NCBI GenBank assembly: GCA_016934095.1
Contig: JAFGTO010000379.1
Location: 1 to 11,056 of the forward strand
Direction: 5' to 3'
DNA: 11,056 bases
Origin: Candidatus Glassiibacteriota bacterium
Lineage (GTDB): Bacteria; Gemmatimonadota; Glassbacteria; GWA2-58-10
Part shown: positions 1 to 7,218 of the stretch, piece after piece
Position numbering within the stretch: the stretch's first letter is position 1
How the letters are laid out: every line of letters starts with the position of its first letter
Notes under the pieces: generated by a model
What the model was told of the DNA's origin: nothing
Seen by the model: only the letters and a program-made list of their open reading frames with translations
The model's database searches: none
Position numbers and translations under genes: made by a program

Positions 1-1052
1 CGCTCAGGAAGAGCAAACAGCTTCTTTTTAGCGTGCTCGAGGTGATCCCTGCGGCTGTCTGCCTGTATGCACCGGACTATTCCCTGAAATATGCCAACAA
101 GACTTTCCGGAAACTGCTCGGAGACCCTGAAGGCAGATATTGTTACGAAATTTTTCACGGCAGGAAAGAACCGTGCGAGGCCTGCCCGACATTCAGGGTA
201 TTCGAAACGGGCAAGCCGGAAGAAAGGGAATGGGTCAACCCATCCGGAAAGTCTTACATTATCTATGACGAGCCTTTCCTGGACGTAGACAACACCCTTT
301 TAATCCTGGAAATGCTGGTTGACATCACCTCGCTCAAAAAGGCCGAGCAGGAATTGAGAAAATCCCATGAAGAGCTGCACAACCTGACCGCTTACCTCCA
401 GGAATCGAGGGAGAATGAGCGGACCGCCATGGCCCGCGAGATCCACGACGAGCTGGGCCAGGCCCTGACCGCGCTGAAGATCGACATGGCCCTGCTGGGG
501 GAAGATATCCCCTGGGACCTCATTTATCTTAACAGCCAGGTAAAATCGATATCCGCCCTGATCGACAGCATATTGAACAGCGTGAGGAGGATCTCCGCAG
601 ACCTGAGACCGGGCCTGCTCGACGACCTGGGTCTCAAAGCTGCTGTCGAATGGCAGGTCTCGGAATACACCAAGCGGACAGGGACTAAGTGCCGTCTGGC
701 CCTGACCCGGGAGGAACCGGACTTGAGCGAGGAAGTAACTACCAACGTCTTCCGCATCTTTCAGGAGGCCATGACCAATATTGCCCGCCACGCCGGGGCC
801 ACCGAGGCCAGGATAAGCCTGCTGAAAAAAAGCAGGTCGCTCGAGCTGAAAGTCAAGGATAACGGCTACGGGATAAAAGACAGCCAGATCTCGGCCTCCA
901 AATCGTTCGGCATCATCGGCATGCAGGAAAGGGCGCGATTCTGTGGAGGCAAGCTGAAAATCAGCGGCAACCCGGGCAAAGGGACTACACTCACTTTATC
1001 CATTCCCCTTGAAAAGGCGGGGACCGATGACCAGAATCATCATCGCCGATGA
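1..1052 (+). CDS. PAS sensor histidine kinase, NarL/UhpB (HisKA_3) type, 5'-partial
   Basis: Soluble portion of a sensor kinase that would autophosphorylate on histidine and pass phosphate to the regulator encoded immediately downstream. The frame is open to the left edge (first whole codon at 3) and reads a PAS-linker-like LRKSKQLLFS before the GTG at 33. That GTG has no well-placed ribosome site, so the true start almost certainly lies outside the window. Counting from codon 33: PAS domain about 1-100 with an unusual cysteine set (Cys37, Cys48, Cys51 in a CYEIFHGR...PCEACP pattern); short coiled coil about 102-130; dimerisation/phosphoacceptor helix with His138 in REIHDELGQ, the HisKA_3 signature; HATPase_c with an N-box (FQEAMTNIARHA), G1 box DNGYGI and a G2-like FGIIGMQERA. 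No membrane segment is visible in the part present. It overlaps the next gene by 26 bp, implying translational coupling. Family assignment is firm; the signal is unknown. Confidence 0.95.
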   Translation, partial: LRKSKQLLFSVLEVIPAAVCLYAPDYSLKYANKTFRKLLGDPEGRYCYEIFHGRKEPCEACPTFRVFETGKPEEREWVNPSGKSYIIYDEPFLDVDNTLLILEMLVDITSLKKAEQELRKSHEELHNLTAYLQESRENERTAMAREIHDELGQALTALKIDMALLGEDIPWDLIYLNSQVKSISALIDSILNSVRRISADLRPGLLDDLGLKAAVEWQVSEYTKRTGTKCRLALTREEPDLSEEVTTNVFRIFQEAMTNIARHAGATEARISLLKKSRSLELKVKDNGYGIKDSQISASKSFGIIGMQERARFCGGKLKISGNPGKGTTLTLSIPLEKAGTDDQNHHRR

Positions 1053-1659
1053 TCACCCGATCGTCCGCGAAGGGCTGAAAAAGATACTCGAAAAAACTAA
1101 CGATATCCTGGTGGCAGGTGAAGCGGGCACCGGTGAAGAGCTGCTGGGCCTGGTGCGGGAAAGCGATTGCGATATCGTCCTGCTCGACATTACCATGCCC
1201 GGCAGGGGCGGCCTGGAGATCCTGGAACAGTTAAGAGCGGAAAAACCGGGAGTCAAGGTCCTGGTGCTCAGCGTCCACCCGGAGGAATATTATGCGGTGC
1301 GGGTCCTCAAAGCGGGTGCCTCCGGCTATTTGAACAAGGAAAAAGCCCCGGCTGAATTGATCAAAGCGATCAGAAAAGTCGCCCTGGGCGGAAAGTATGT
1401 CAGCCCGGCCCTGGCCGAGATGCTGGCTTTTGAGCTGGAGACCGGCCGCGACAGGACTCCCCATGAGCTCCTTTCCAACCGTGAATTCCAGGTAATGTGC
1501 CTGATCGCCTCGGGAAAGACGGTGAGCCAGGTTGCCGCAGAGCTGTCCTTGAGCGTGCGGACTATCAGCACCTACCGCTCGAGAATCCTGGAAAAAATGA
1601 AAATGAAAAGCAACGCCGAGCTTACCCGCTACGCTATCAAGAATCAACTGGTCGATTAA
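1027..1659 (+). CDS. NarL/FixJ-family response regulator (REC + LuxR-type HTH)
   Basis: Probable transcription factor, cognate to the kinase it overlaps. I chose the ATG at 1027, preceded by a GGCGGGG stretch, over an in-frame TTG at 1009, because residue 1 then begins directly at the canonical receiver start MTRIIIADDHPIVREG. Receiver about 1-118: acidic pair Asp8/Asp9, phosphoacceptor Asp54 in LLDITMP, Ser82 in the usual Thr/Ser position, Lys104. The C-terminal LuxR-type helix-turn-helix, about 149-205, has the family pattern LSNRE...IASGKTVSQVAAEL, then SVRTISTYRSRIL. At 210 residues it is the usual size for the family. The overlapping partner makes a standard NarX/NarL-like pair. Target genes cannot be read from the window. 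Confidence 0.96.
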   Translation: MTRIIIADDHPIVREGLKKILEKTNDILVAGEAGTGEELLGLVRESDCDIVLLDITMPGRGGLEILEQLRAEKPGVKVLVLSVHPEEYYAVRVLKAGASGYLNKEKAPAELIKAIRKVALGGKYVSPALAEMLAFELETGRDRTPHELLSNREFQVMCLIASGKTVSQVAAELSLSVRTISTYRSRILEKMKMKSNAELTRYAIKNQLVD

Positions 1660-1874
1660 CAGGCGCCCGGGACCGGCAGCTCCGCGTAAAAGAACCTTCC
1701 CGCACATCCAGCCTGCCGTCGAAAATATCCTCTCCCGCTTTCCTTTCCTGTTCCCTTCCTCTCTCCCTGTAGTACAAAAGACGACAGAAGACTTCCGGGA
1801 AAGATACATCTTAAGTAAAAAATAACCACGAATAAAAAGTATTTCGTACGATATTTTTTTTTGTCATCGCTGTT

Positions 1875-1880
1875 TATAAT
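1875..1880 (+). promoter_or_regulatory. Possible sigma-70 -10 box (TATAAT)
   Basis: A perfect TATAAT lies 73 bp upstream of the receiver gene at 1953, directly downstream of an AT-rich segment that could act as an UP-like region. No convincing -35 hexamer sits at 16-18 bp spacing; the nearby TTGTCA at 1861-1866 is only 8 bp away and is therefore not usable with it. Transcription from this box would begin near 1887, inside the AGGAG of the small ORF at 1899, so the box and translation of that ORF are hard to reconcile. Low confidence. Confidence 0.3.
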
Positions 1881-1898
1881 CACTCAGGAGCTACTGGA

Positions 1899-1952
1899 AT
1901 GTTCAGGAAAACCAGAGTTGAAGCCCGAGTAAAATTTATCAAGGAACCTTAA
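1899..1952 (+). CDS. Possible 17-residue leader peptide ORF
   Basis: ATG at 1899 opens MFRKTRVEARVKFIKEP and stops at TAA 1950-1952, so the stop codon directly abuts the ATG of the next gene at 1953. A strong AGGAG at 1886-1890 lies 8 nt before the start. The peptide is basic and has no hydrophobic segment or amino-acid run typical of attenuation leaders. If translated it would couple ribosome flow into the receiver gene. The downstream gene also has its own AAGGA at 1941-1945, within the small ORF. A chance ORF of this length is quite possible; only the strong ribosome site and exact abutment argue for it. Confidence 0.3.
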   Translation: MFRKTRVEARVKFIKEP

Positions 1953-2321
1953 ATGAACGTGCTGATTGCAGATGATTCTGAGCTGATGCGTAACAGGCTG
2001 ATGTCTGCGATCTCCGCCCTCGAGGGGATTCAAGTGGTCGGCGAGGCAGTGGATTGCTGCCAGGCTGTCGAAGCGGTCGAGAAACTCCATCCCGACGTGG
2101 TGATCCTGGATATCAGGATGCCCGGCGGCAGCGGGATAGAAGTCCTTAACACGGTCAAGAGTCAAAAGTCTTCTCCGATAGTGATAATGCTTACCAACTA
2201 TGCATACCCTCAGTACCAGAGCAAATGCCTGGAGTCCGGGGCAGACTACTTCTTCGATAAATCCAGCGACTTTGGCAAGGTACCCGCATTGCTGAAAAAG
2301 TTGGCGGCCTCGTTTGATTAG
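1953..2321 (+). CDS. Single-domain CheY-like response regulator
   Basis: Stand-alone phosphoacceptor of 122 residues with no output domain. Visible receiver residues: Asp7/Asp8, phosphoacceptor Asp53 in VVILDIRMP, Thr81 in IVIMLTNY, Lys103 in YFFDKSSDF. The ADYFFDKS ending resembles the small receivers often encoded next to large PAS hybrid kinases. The start has AAGGA at 1941-1945, 7 nt away. It lies 61 bp before the hybrid kinase gene in the same orientation, so it probably receives phosphate from that kinase's Hpt domain, or acts as a phosphate sink or protein-interaction output. The partner is inferred from position. A flagellar-motor CheY role is less likely, since no flagellar gene is nearby. 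Confidence 0.93.
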   Translation: MNVLIADDSELMRNRLMSAISALEGIQVVGEAVDCCQAVEAVEKLHPDVVILDIRMPGGSGIEVLNTVKSQKSSPIVIMLTNYAYPQYQSKCLESGADYFFDKSSDFGKVPALLKKLAASFD

Positions 2322-2382
2322 CCGTACCGCGATGGGATTATGCAAGCTTTGATTCCCCGGAAAACCGTCAAGAGGTCTATCG

Positions 2383-5300
2383 ATGAACAAAACCGCATCC
2401 TCCTGCCAGGAATTGAAAGACAGGAATAAAAAGCTGGAAAAAGAAGCAGGGGAAGCCAGGCGCCTCAGGGCCCGGCTGGAAGAGCTGAAAGAGCGCTATG
2501 CGCAGAGCCTCGCAGATCGCGTAGAAATGGGCCACACTATTTCCACGGTACGCTCGATAGGAAATATGAGCGAGCTCTACCTGGACCGGGACTGGAATAT
2601 CGTGGGGTTTTCCAGCAATTTCCTCTCGCTGACCGAAAAAGTGGTCGAGTTCAGGGACAAGGGAAAAAACCTGCGGGGTTTACTGAATAAAGGCGATTTC
2701 GGCAAGATAACAAAATACGTAAAAATGGTAAAAGCGCTGGAAGAGTTGCCTTACGATGACGGTGAGCAGTGGCAGCTCAGGTACAGGGGGCCTGATCAGT
2801 CGGACCTTATCGGGAAAAACTGGATAATATGTTCGACAAGAAAGGAACGAGCCTGGCGTATTATTGAAAAAGACGGAAAATTTAAGATAATACACGAGCC
2901 GCATATTCGTAATGAGTGCGATTGCTATTTGATGTCCTCTGAAGAGTACGGGAGTGCCGCTGAGGATGTCAGGGTGGTGTATAAAACCAGGACCTCCAGG
3001 AAAGCGGAGAATATCAGGGATATTTCCCTGGTCATCTCCGGGACCGTGAGGCGGGAGACTTTTTTCCCCGACCTGGTGGGTTATACCATTTTGAACGGCT
3101 CGGTCTCCAACTCGGTGGCCGGGGTCCAGCGGGAAACGGCGAATGTCCTCAGGATTCCCGAGTCCCTGGAGCCCGGCGCGAAATACCAGGTTACTGTCGA
3201 AAGGACCGGCGGGAAAATATCGAGGAGCATGAAGAACCTGAGCACCGGGGCGCAGGCTCAGCCGCTGGAAATAATCGACTCGAGCGCGGTCTACGACAAG
3301 GAGAACCATGTCGGCTTCCACACTTTTTCCGGGGAGCTGGAGGTCTATGACGTGGAGATCTTTACCAGGAAATCCAGGTTCCCCATCAGCAGGTTCAGGA
3401 TACCTTTCGATGTCGAGGCCGGCATCAGGGACAAAAAGCTGGCCGGCAGGGTCTTCAAGCTGAAGATGGGAAAGCATGTCTCCGCAGGCAGTACTCTTTA
3501 TACCCTGCTGTTCGAGGACATCAGCAAAGAAAAGCAGGCGGAGCAGGCGCTGAAGGAAAGCGAGGAGCGTATCCGCGCCCTTTTCGAGTCTGCGCCCATC
3601 GGGATTACAATTACAAATAATGACTGGAAAATCATCAAAAGTAATCGAGCTTTTCAGGATTTAATGGGATACAGCGGGAACGAGCTGCTGGATAAGTCCT
3701 TCAGCGAGCTGACCCATCCGGACGATATGCATAAAAGCCGCGTATTGTTTGAAGAGATGATGGAGGGGAAACGCGACAGCTATAGTTTCCAGAAACGCTA
3801 TTGCCGGAAGGACGGCGGCCTGATTTGGGCAGACGTGCATGTAACAGCGTTGCGCGGCGATGACGGTCGCATTCAATCCTGCTTCGGGATGATCCAGGAC
3901 ATCACCGGCCGGAAAAAGGCCGAGGCCGACAGGGAGAGGGCCTTGAACCGCCAGAAATACCTCAACAGCCTGAAGCATGCACTGCTCGGCCCGGGAGAGC
4001 TGGCAGAAAAGCTGAAACAAATAACCGATGGCGTGGTAGAGGCTTTCGATGCGGACTTCTGCAGGGTCTGGGTCACTTCCCAGGGAGACCTTTGTGAATC
4101 CGGCTGTATTCACGCCGGAGTTACGGAAGGGCCTCATGTCTGCAGACACCGGGACCGCTGTCTCCACCTTATGGCGAGCTCCGGGAGATATACGCACACC
4201 GATGGAGAGGTCCACCGCAGAGTACCTTTCGGCTGCTACAAGATCGGAGGGGTGGCAGCGGGCCAGGATTCCAGGTTCCTGACCAACGATGCGGCTCACG
4301 ACCCGCGGGTGCATAACAAGAAGTGGGCCGGGGATCTCGGCCTGGCCTCCTTCGCCGGTTACCAGCTCAAGCTTGCAGGCGGGGATACTATCGGCGTCCT
4401 GGCCCTTTTTTCCAAACATACGATTTCCCCGGAGGAGGATGCAGTCCTCGAGGCGCTCGGCAACACGACCGCACAGGTGATCCAGGCAGCCCGTACCAGC
4501 GAGCGGCTCAGGGACAGCGAGGCAAGGTTCCGCAGCATCTTCGAGTCATCGTGGGATGCCATCATGATTATCAGGGGAAACAATTTCATCGACTGCAACC
4601 AAGCCGCTCTCAAGATCTTTGGAGGATTGCCGAAAGAGGAATTTATCAACAAGCACCCTGCGGAATTTTCACCTCCACTGCAGCCGGACGGCACCGATTC
4701 ATTGACTTCGGCAGACAGGCAAATCAAAAAGGCAATCAAGTCCGGCTTTAACTTTTTTGAATGGTCCCACCAAAAAACCGATGGGGCCGTATTCCCCGCG
4801 GAAGTGCTGCTGAGCAAGGTTTACCTTGACGGTGAGATGGCCATCCATGCAGTAGTGCGGGACATTTCCGAGCGGAAGTCCCTGGAAGAAGCCAGGATGA
4901 AAGAATACGCCAAGCTCTCCGCCATGATCTCGGGCATGGAGGAAGGCGTAGTCTTCGCCGACGCCGGAAACGTTGTCATCGAGGCCAACGATTATTTCTG
5001 CCGCTTCGTAAATATGGAACGCTCCGCCATTGTCGGTAATAAACTCGAGGACTTTCACACCGAACAGGCCCTTTCCCGCATCCTGCCTGTCATAGAGAGT
5101 TTTCGCCGGGACGTTGATTCCAAACCTTATATCCTGCAGCGCCCGCTGGGCGGGGCCGAGGTCGTCCTGCGCGTACAGCCTATATACAGGGAAGGGAGTT
5201 ATGACGGGGCGCTGCTCAACATGATCAATGTCACCGAGCTGGTCCAGGCCCGCCAAACAGCGGAGGAGGCCAGCCGGGCCAAGAGCGAGTTCCTGGCCCG

Positions 5301-7218
5301 GATGAGCCACGAGATCCGCACACCGATGAACGGGGTCATCGGGATGACCGAGCTGGCGCTCGACACCGAGCTCAGCGCAGAGCAGCGGGACTACCTGAAG
5401 ACTGCCAGGGACTCCGCCTTCGCCCTGCTGGAGGTGATCAACGACATACTCGACTTCTCGAAGATCGAGGCAGGCAAGCTCGACCTGGAAGTTATCGACT
5501 TCAACCTGCGCGACACCCTTTACGACACTGCCAAGACCCTGGCGGTGCACGCACAGAAAAAGGGCCTGGAGCTGGCCTGCCATATCTCGCCCGAGGTGCC
5601 TGAAGCGCTGGCCGGCGACCCCGGGCGCCTGCGCCAGATAATCATCAACCTGGTAGCCAACGCTGTCAAGTTCACCGAGAAAGGGGAGGTGGTAATCAGC
5701 GCCGAGACTGAGTCCGCATCCGGGGAAGAAACCTGCGTCCACTTCTCGGTGGCCGACACCGGGATCGGCATCCCCGCCGAAAAACAGCAGCTGATCTTCG
5801 AGGCGTTCGAGCAGGCGGACGGATCGATGACCCGCCGGTACGGCGGCACCGGGCTCGGACTGGCGATCTCTTCCCAGTTGGTCAGGATGATGGGGGGCCG
5901 CATCCGGGTGCAGAGCGAACCGGGCAAGGGCAGCACATTTCATTTCACCGCCCCTTTCGGCCTGAAAAAAGGTGAGGTGCAAGGAAAGGTTTCCCTGGAA
6001 GCCGGCATGTTGCAGGAAATGAGAGTGCTGGTGGTGGATGACAATGACACCAACCGCCGCATCCTTAAGGAGATGCTCTCCAACTGGGGGATGAGGCCCA
6101 CACTGGCTGGAGACGGGCAGGCGGCTCTGGATCAGATCCGGGCTGCGGCAGATTCGGGAGCGCCTTTCGAGCTGCTGATCATCGATTGCGCCATGCCGGG
6201 GATGGGTGGTTTTGCTCTGGCAGGTCATATAAAAGAGTCGTTGGAACACGGCCGGATCCCCATCGTTATGCTGACCTCCGCGGGCCGGCGCGGGGATGCG
6301 GCGCGCTGCCGGGAAATCGGGATCAGCGCCTACCTGACCAAGCCTGCCAAGCAGTCGGACCTGCTGGACACTATCATGGCCGCTGTCGGTTCAGCCGGGC
6401 CTGAAATAAAGCGCGCCGCCGGCCTGATTACCCGGCACTCCCTGCGGGAGAGACGGAACCGCCTGCATATACTGCTGGCAGAGGACAACCCGGTCAACCG
6501 GAAACTGGCAGCGAGCCTGCTGGAAAAGAGAGGGCACAGCGTGGTGGTCGCCGGCAACGGTAAAGAGGCGATAAGCCATATCGGCAAGGAAAAATTCGAC
6601 CTGGTGCTGATGGACGTAAACATGCCGGAGATGGATGGGCTCGAGGCTACGGCCGCCATCCGGGGGAGAGAGAGAGACGCCGGCGGCCACCTGCCCGTTA
6701 TCGCACTGACCGCCCATGCACTGAAAGGCGACCGGGAGCGCTGCCTCGAAGCCGGGATGGATGCCTACGTTTCAAAACCTATCCGTCCGGCGGAGTTATT
6801 TGAAGCTATCGATAAAGTGATCCCCTCCAGAGGAGAGTCCTTGAAAGAGGAAAAGGATCCAGGGCAAATAAAACAAGTCTTCGATAAGAATGCCCTGCTG
6901 GACCGTCTGGACGGAGACCACGAGCTTGCCGGAGAAATAGTGCGGCTGTTCATTAACGATTGCCCGGAGACCATGCAGGAGCTTCAACGGGCTATCGCGG
7001 AAAGGGACGCCTCCGGGATCGAGAGGCTGGCTCACAGCCTGAAGGGCGCTGTCAGCAACTTCGACGCGGAAGATGCACAAAAGGCGGCGCTGGCCCTGGA
7101 AAAAATGGCCGTGGCCGGCGACCTCGCCCTGGCGGAAGAAGCCTTCGCCAGGCTTGAAAAAGAGCTGGAGCTCCTTTTTGCGGCCCTGACGGAGCTCGGG
7201 AAAGAGGAAATCTCATGA
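2383..7218 (+). CDS. Hybrid histidine kinase: split PAS/beta-sandwich, PAS, GAF, PAS, PAS, HisKA, HATPase, REC, REC, Hpt
   Basis: Large (1611 residues) soluble phosphorelay kinase; no signal peptide or membrane helix is seen, so it should sense cytoplasmic signals. The start is ATG 2383 with AGAGG 7 nt upstream. Approximate order: coiled coil 8-45; first part of a PAS-like fold 55-145; beta-rich LamG/jelly-roll-like segment 155-335; PAS-like closing strands ending LLFEDISKEKQAEQAL 345-388; canonical PAS 392-515; GAF 522-704 with Cys560, 571, 575, 587, 593 and 618; PAS 708-835; PAS 840-955; HisKA with His976 in MSHEIRTPMNGVIGM; HATPase with N-box near 1087-1100, DTGIGI near 1125 and GGTGLGL near 1154; receiver 1 with Asp1268, Thr1298, Lys1320; receiver 2 with Asp1411, Thr1443, Lys1465; Hpt with His1551 in AHSLKGA. 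All catalytic sites look intact. The kinase is BarA-like in its C-terminal half. It overlaps the next receiver gene by 4 bp. Ligands are unknown. Confidence 0.97.
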   Translation: MNKTASSCQELKDRNKKLEKEAGEARRLRARLEELKERYAQSLADRVEMGHTISTVRSIGNMSELYLDRDWNIVGFSSNFLSLTEKVVEFRDKGKNLRGLLNKGDFGKITKYVKMVKALEELPYDDGEQWQLRYRGPDQSDLIGKNWIICSTRKERAWRIIEKDGKFKIIHEPHIRNECDCYLMSSEEYGSAAEDVRVVYKTRTSRKAENIRDISLVISGTVRRETFFPDLVGYTILNGSVSNSVAGVQRETANVLRIPESLEPGAKYQVTVERTGGKISRSMKNLSTGAQAQPLEIIDSSAVYDKENHVGFHTFSGELEVYDVEIFTRKSRFPISRFRIPFDVEAGIRDKKLAGRVFKLKMGKHVSAGSTLYTLLFEDISKEKQAEQALKESEERIRALFESAPIGITITNNDWKIIKSNRAFQDLMGYSGNELLDKSFSELTHPDDMHKSRVLFEEMMEGKRDSYSFQKRYCRKDGGLIWADVHVTALRGDDGRIQSCFGMIQDITGRKKAEADRERALNRQKYLNSLKHALLGPGELAEKLKQITDGVVEAFDADFCRVWVTSQGDLCESGCIHAGVTEGPHVCRHRDRCLHLMASSGRYTHTDGEVHRRVPFGCYKIGGVAAGQDSRFLTNDAAHDPRVHNKKWAGDLGLASFAGYQLKLAGGDTIGVLALFSKHTISPEEDAVLEALGNTTAQVIQAARTSERLRDSEARFRSIFESSWDAIMIIRGNNFIDCNQAALKIFGGLPKEEFINKHPAEFSPPLQPDGTDSLTSADRQIKKAIKSGFNFFEWSHQKTDGAVFPAEVLLSKVYLDGEMAIHAVVRDISERKSLEEARMKEYAKLSAMISGMEEGVVFADAGNVVIEANDYFCRFVNMERSAIVGNKLEDFHTEQALSRILPVIESFRRDVDSKPYILQRPLGGAEVVLRVQPIYREGSYDGALLNMINVTELVQARQTAEEASRAKSEFLARMSHEIRTPMNGVIGMTELALDTELSAEQRDYLKTARDSAFALLEVINDILDFSKIEAGKLDLEVIDFNLRDTLYDTAKTLAVHAQKKGLELACHISPEVPEALAGDPGRLRQIIINLVANAVKFTEKGEVVISAETESASGEETCVHFSVADTGIGIPAEKQQLIFEAFEQADGSMTRRYGGTGLGLAISSQLVRMMGGRIRVQSEPGKGSTFHFTAPFGLKKGEVQGKVSLEAGMLQEMRVLVVDDNDTNRRILKEMLSNWGMRPTLAGDGQAALDQIRAAADSGAPFELLIIDCAMPGMGGFALAGHIKESLEHGRIPIVMLTSAGRRGDAARCREIGISAYLTKPAKQSDLLDTIMAAVGSAGPEIKRAAGLITRHSLRERRNRLHILLAEDNPVNRKLAASLLEKRGHSVVVAGNGKEAISHIGKEKFDLVLMDVNMPEMDGLEATAAIRGRERDAGGHLPVIALTAHALKGDRERCLEAGMDAYVSKPIRPAELFEAIDKVIPSRGESLKEEKDPGQIKQVFDKNALLDRLDGDHELAGEIVRLFINDCPETMQELQRAIAERDASGIERLAHSLKGAVSNFDAEDAQKAALALEKMAVAGDLALAEEAFARLEKELELLFAALTELGKEEIS

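Larger units (their letters stand above)
1660..1952. other. Intergenic region between the two-component pair and the phosphorelay genes
   Basis: Stretch of 293 bp with no substantial gene. Its left half is C-rich and G-poor on the plus strand and includes a pyrimidine tract at 1728-1768. The centre (about 1815-1862) is AT-rich, ending in nine consecutive T at 1854-1862, next to a weak AT stem (AAAAAGTAT at 1836 onwards against ATATTTTTT) that is too feeble to call a terminator. The right end carries TATAAT at 1875-1880, a good AGGAG at 1886-1890 and a 17-codon ORF. The change in composition fits an operon boundary: end of the first transcript, then a promoter region for the next. That reading is inference. 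Confidence 0.6.

Noticed and set aside
33..35. GTG at 33 as the true start of the first kinase
   Set aside because: The frame stays open upstream with PAS-linker-like sequence, and there is no ribosome site at proper spacing; the gene is better treated as truncated by the window edge.
1009..1026. TTG-initiated N-terminal extension of the NarL-type regulator
   Set aside because: The extra six residues precede a canonical receiver N-terminus that begins exactly at ATG 1027, so the extension is not needed.
1836..1862. Intrinsic terminator with T9 tract
   Set aside because: The nine T are present but the preceding stem is almost all A-T with a wobble and would be too unstable.
2680..4419. Two further antisense open frames (2680-3477 and 3661-4419)
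   Set aside because: Both are opposite the hybrid kinase, have no recognisable domain, and their sense strand codes clearly.
4699..6249. Long antisense open frame (about 516 codons) opposite the kinase
   Set aside because: It lies wholly opposite the PAS, HisKA, HATPase and first receiver regions, whose sense translation has all family motifs. The antisense product shows no recognisable domain and is explained by codon bias on the sense strand.
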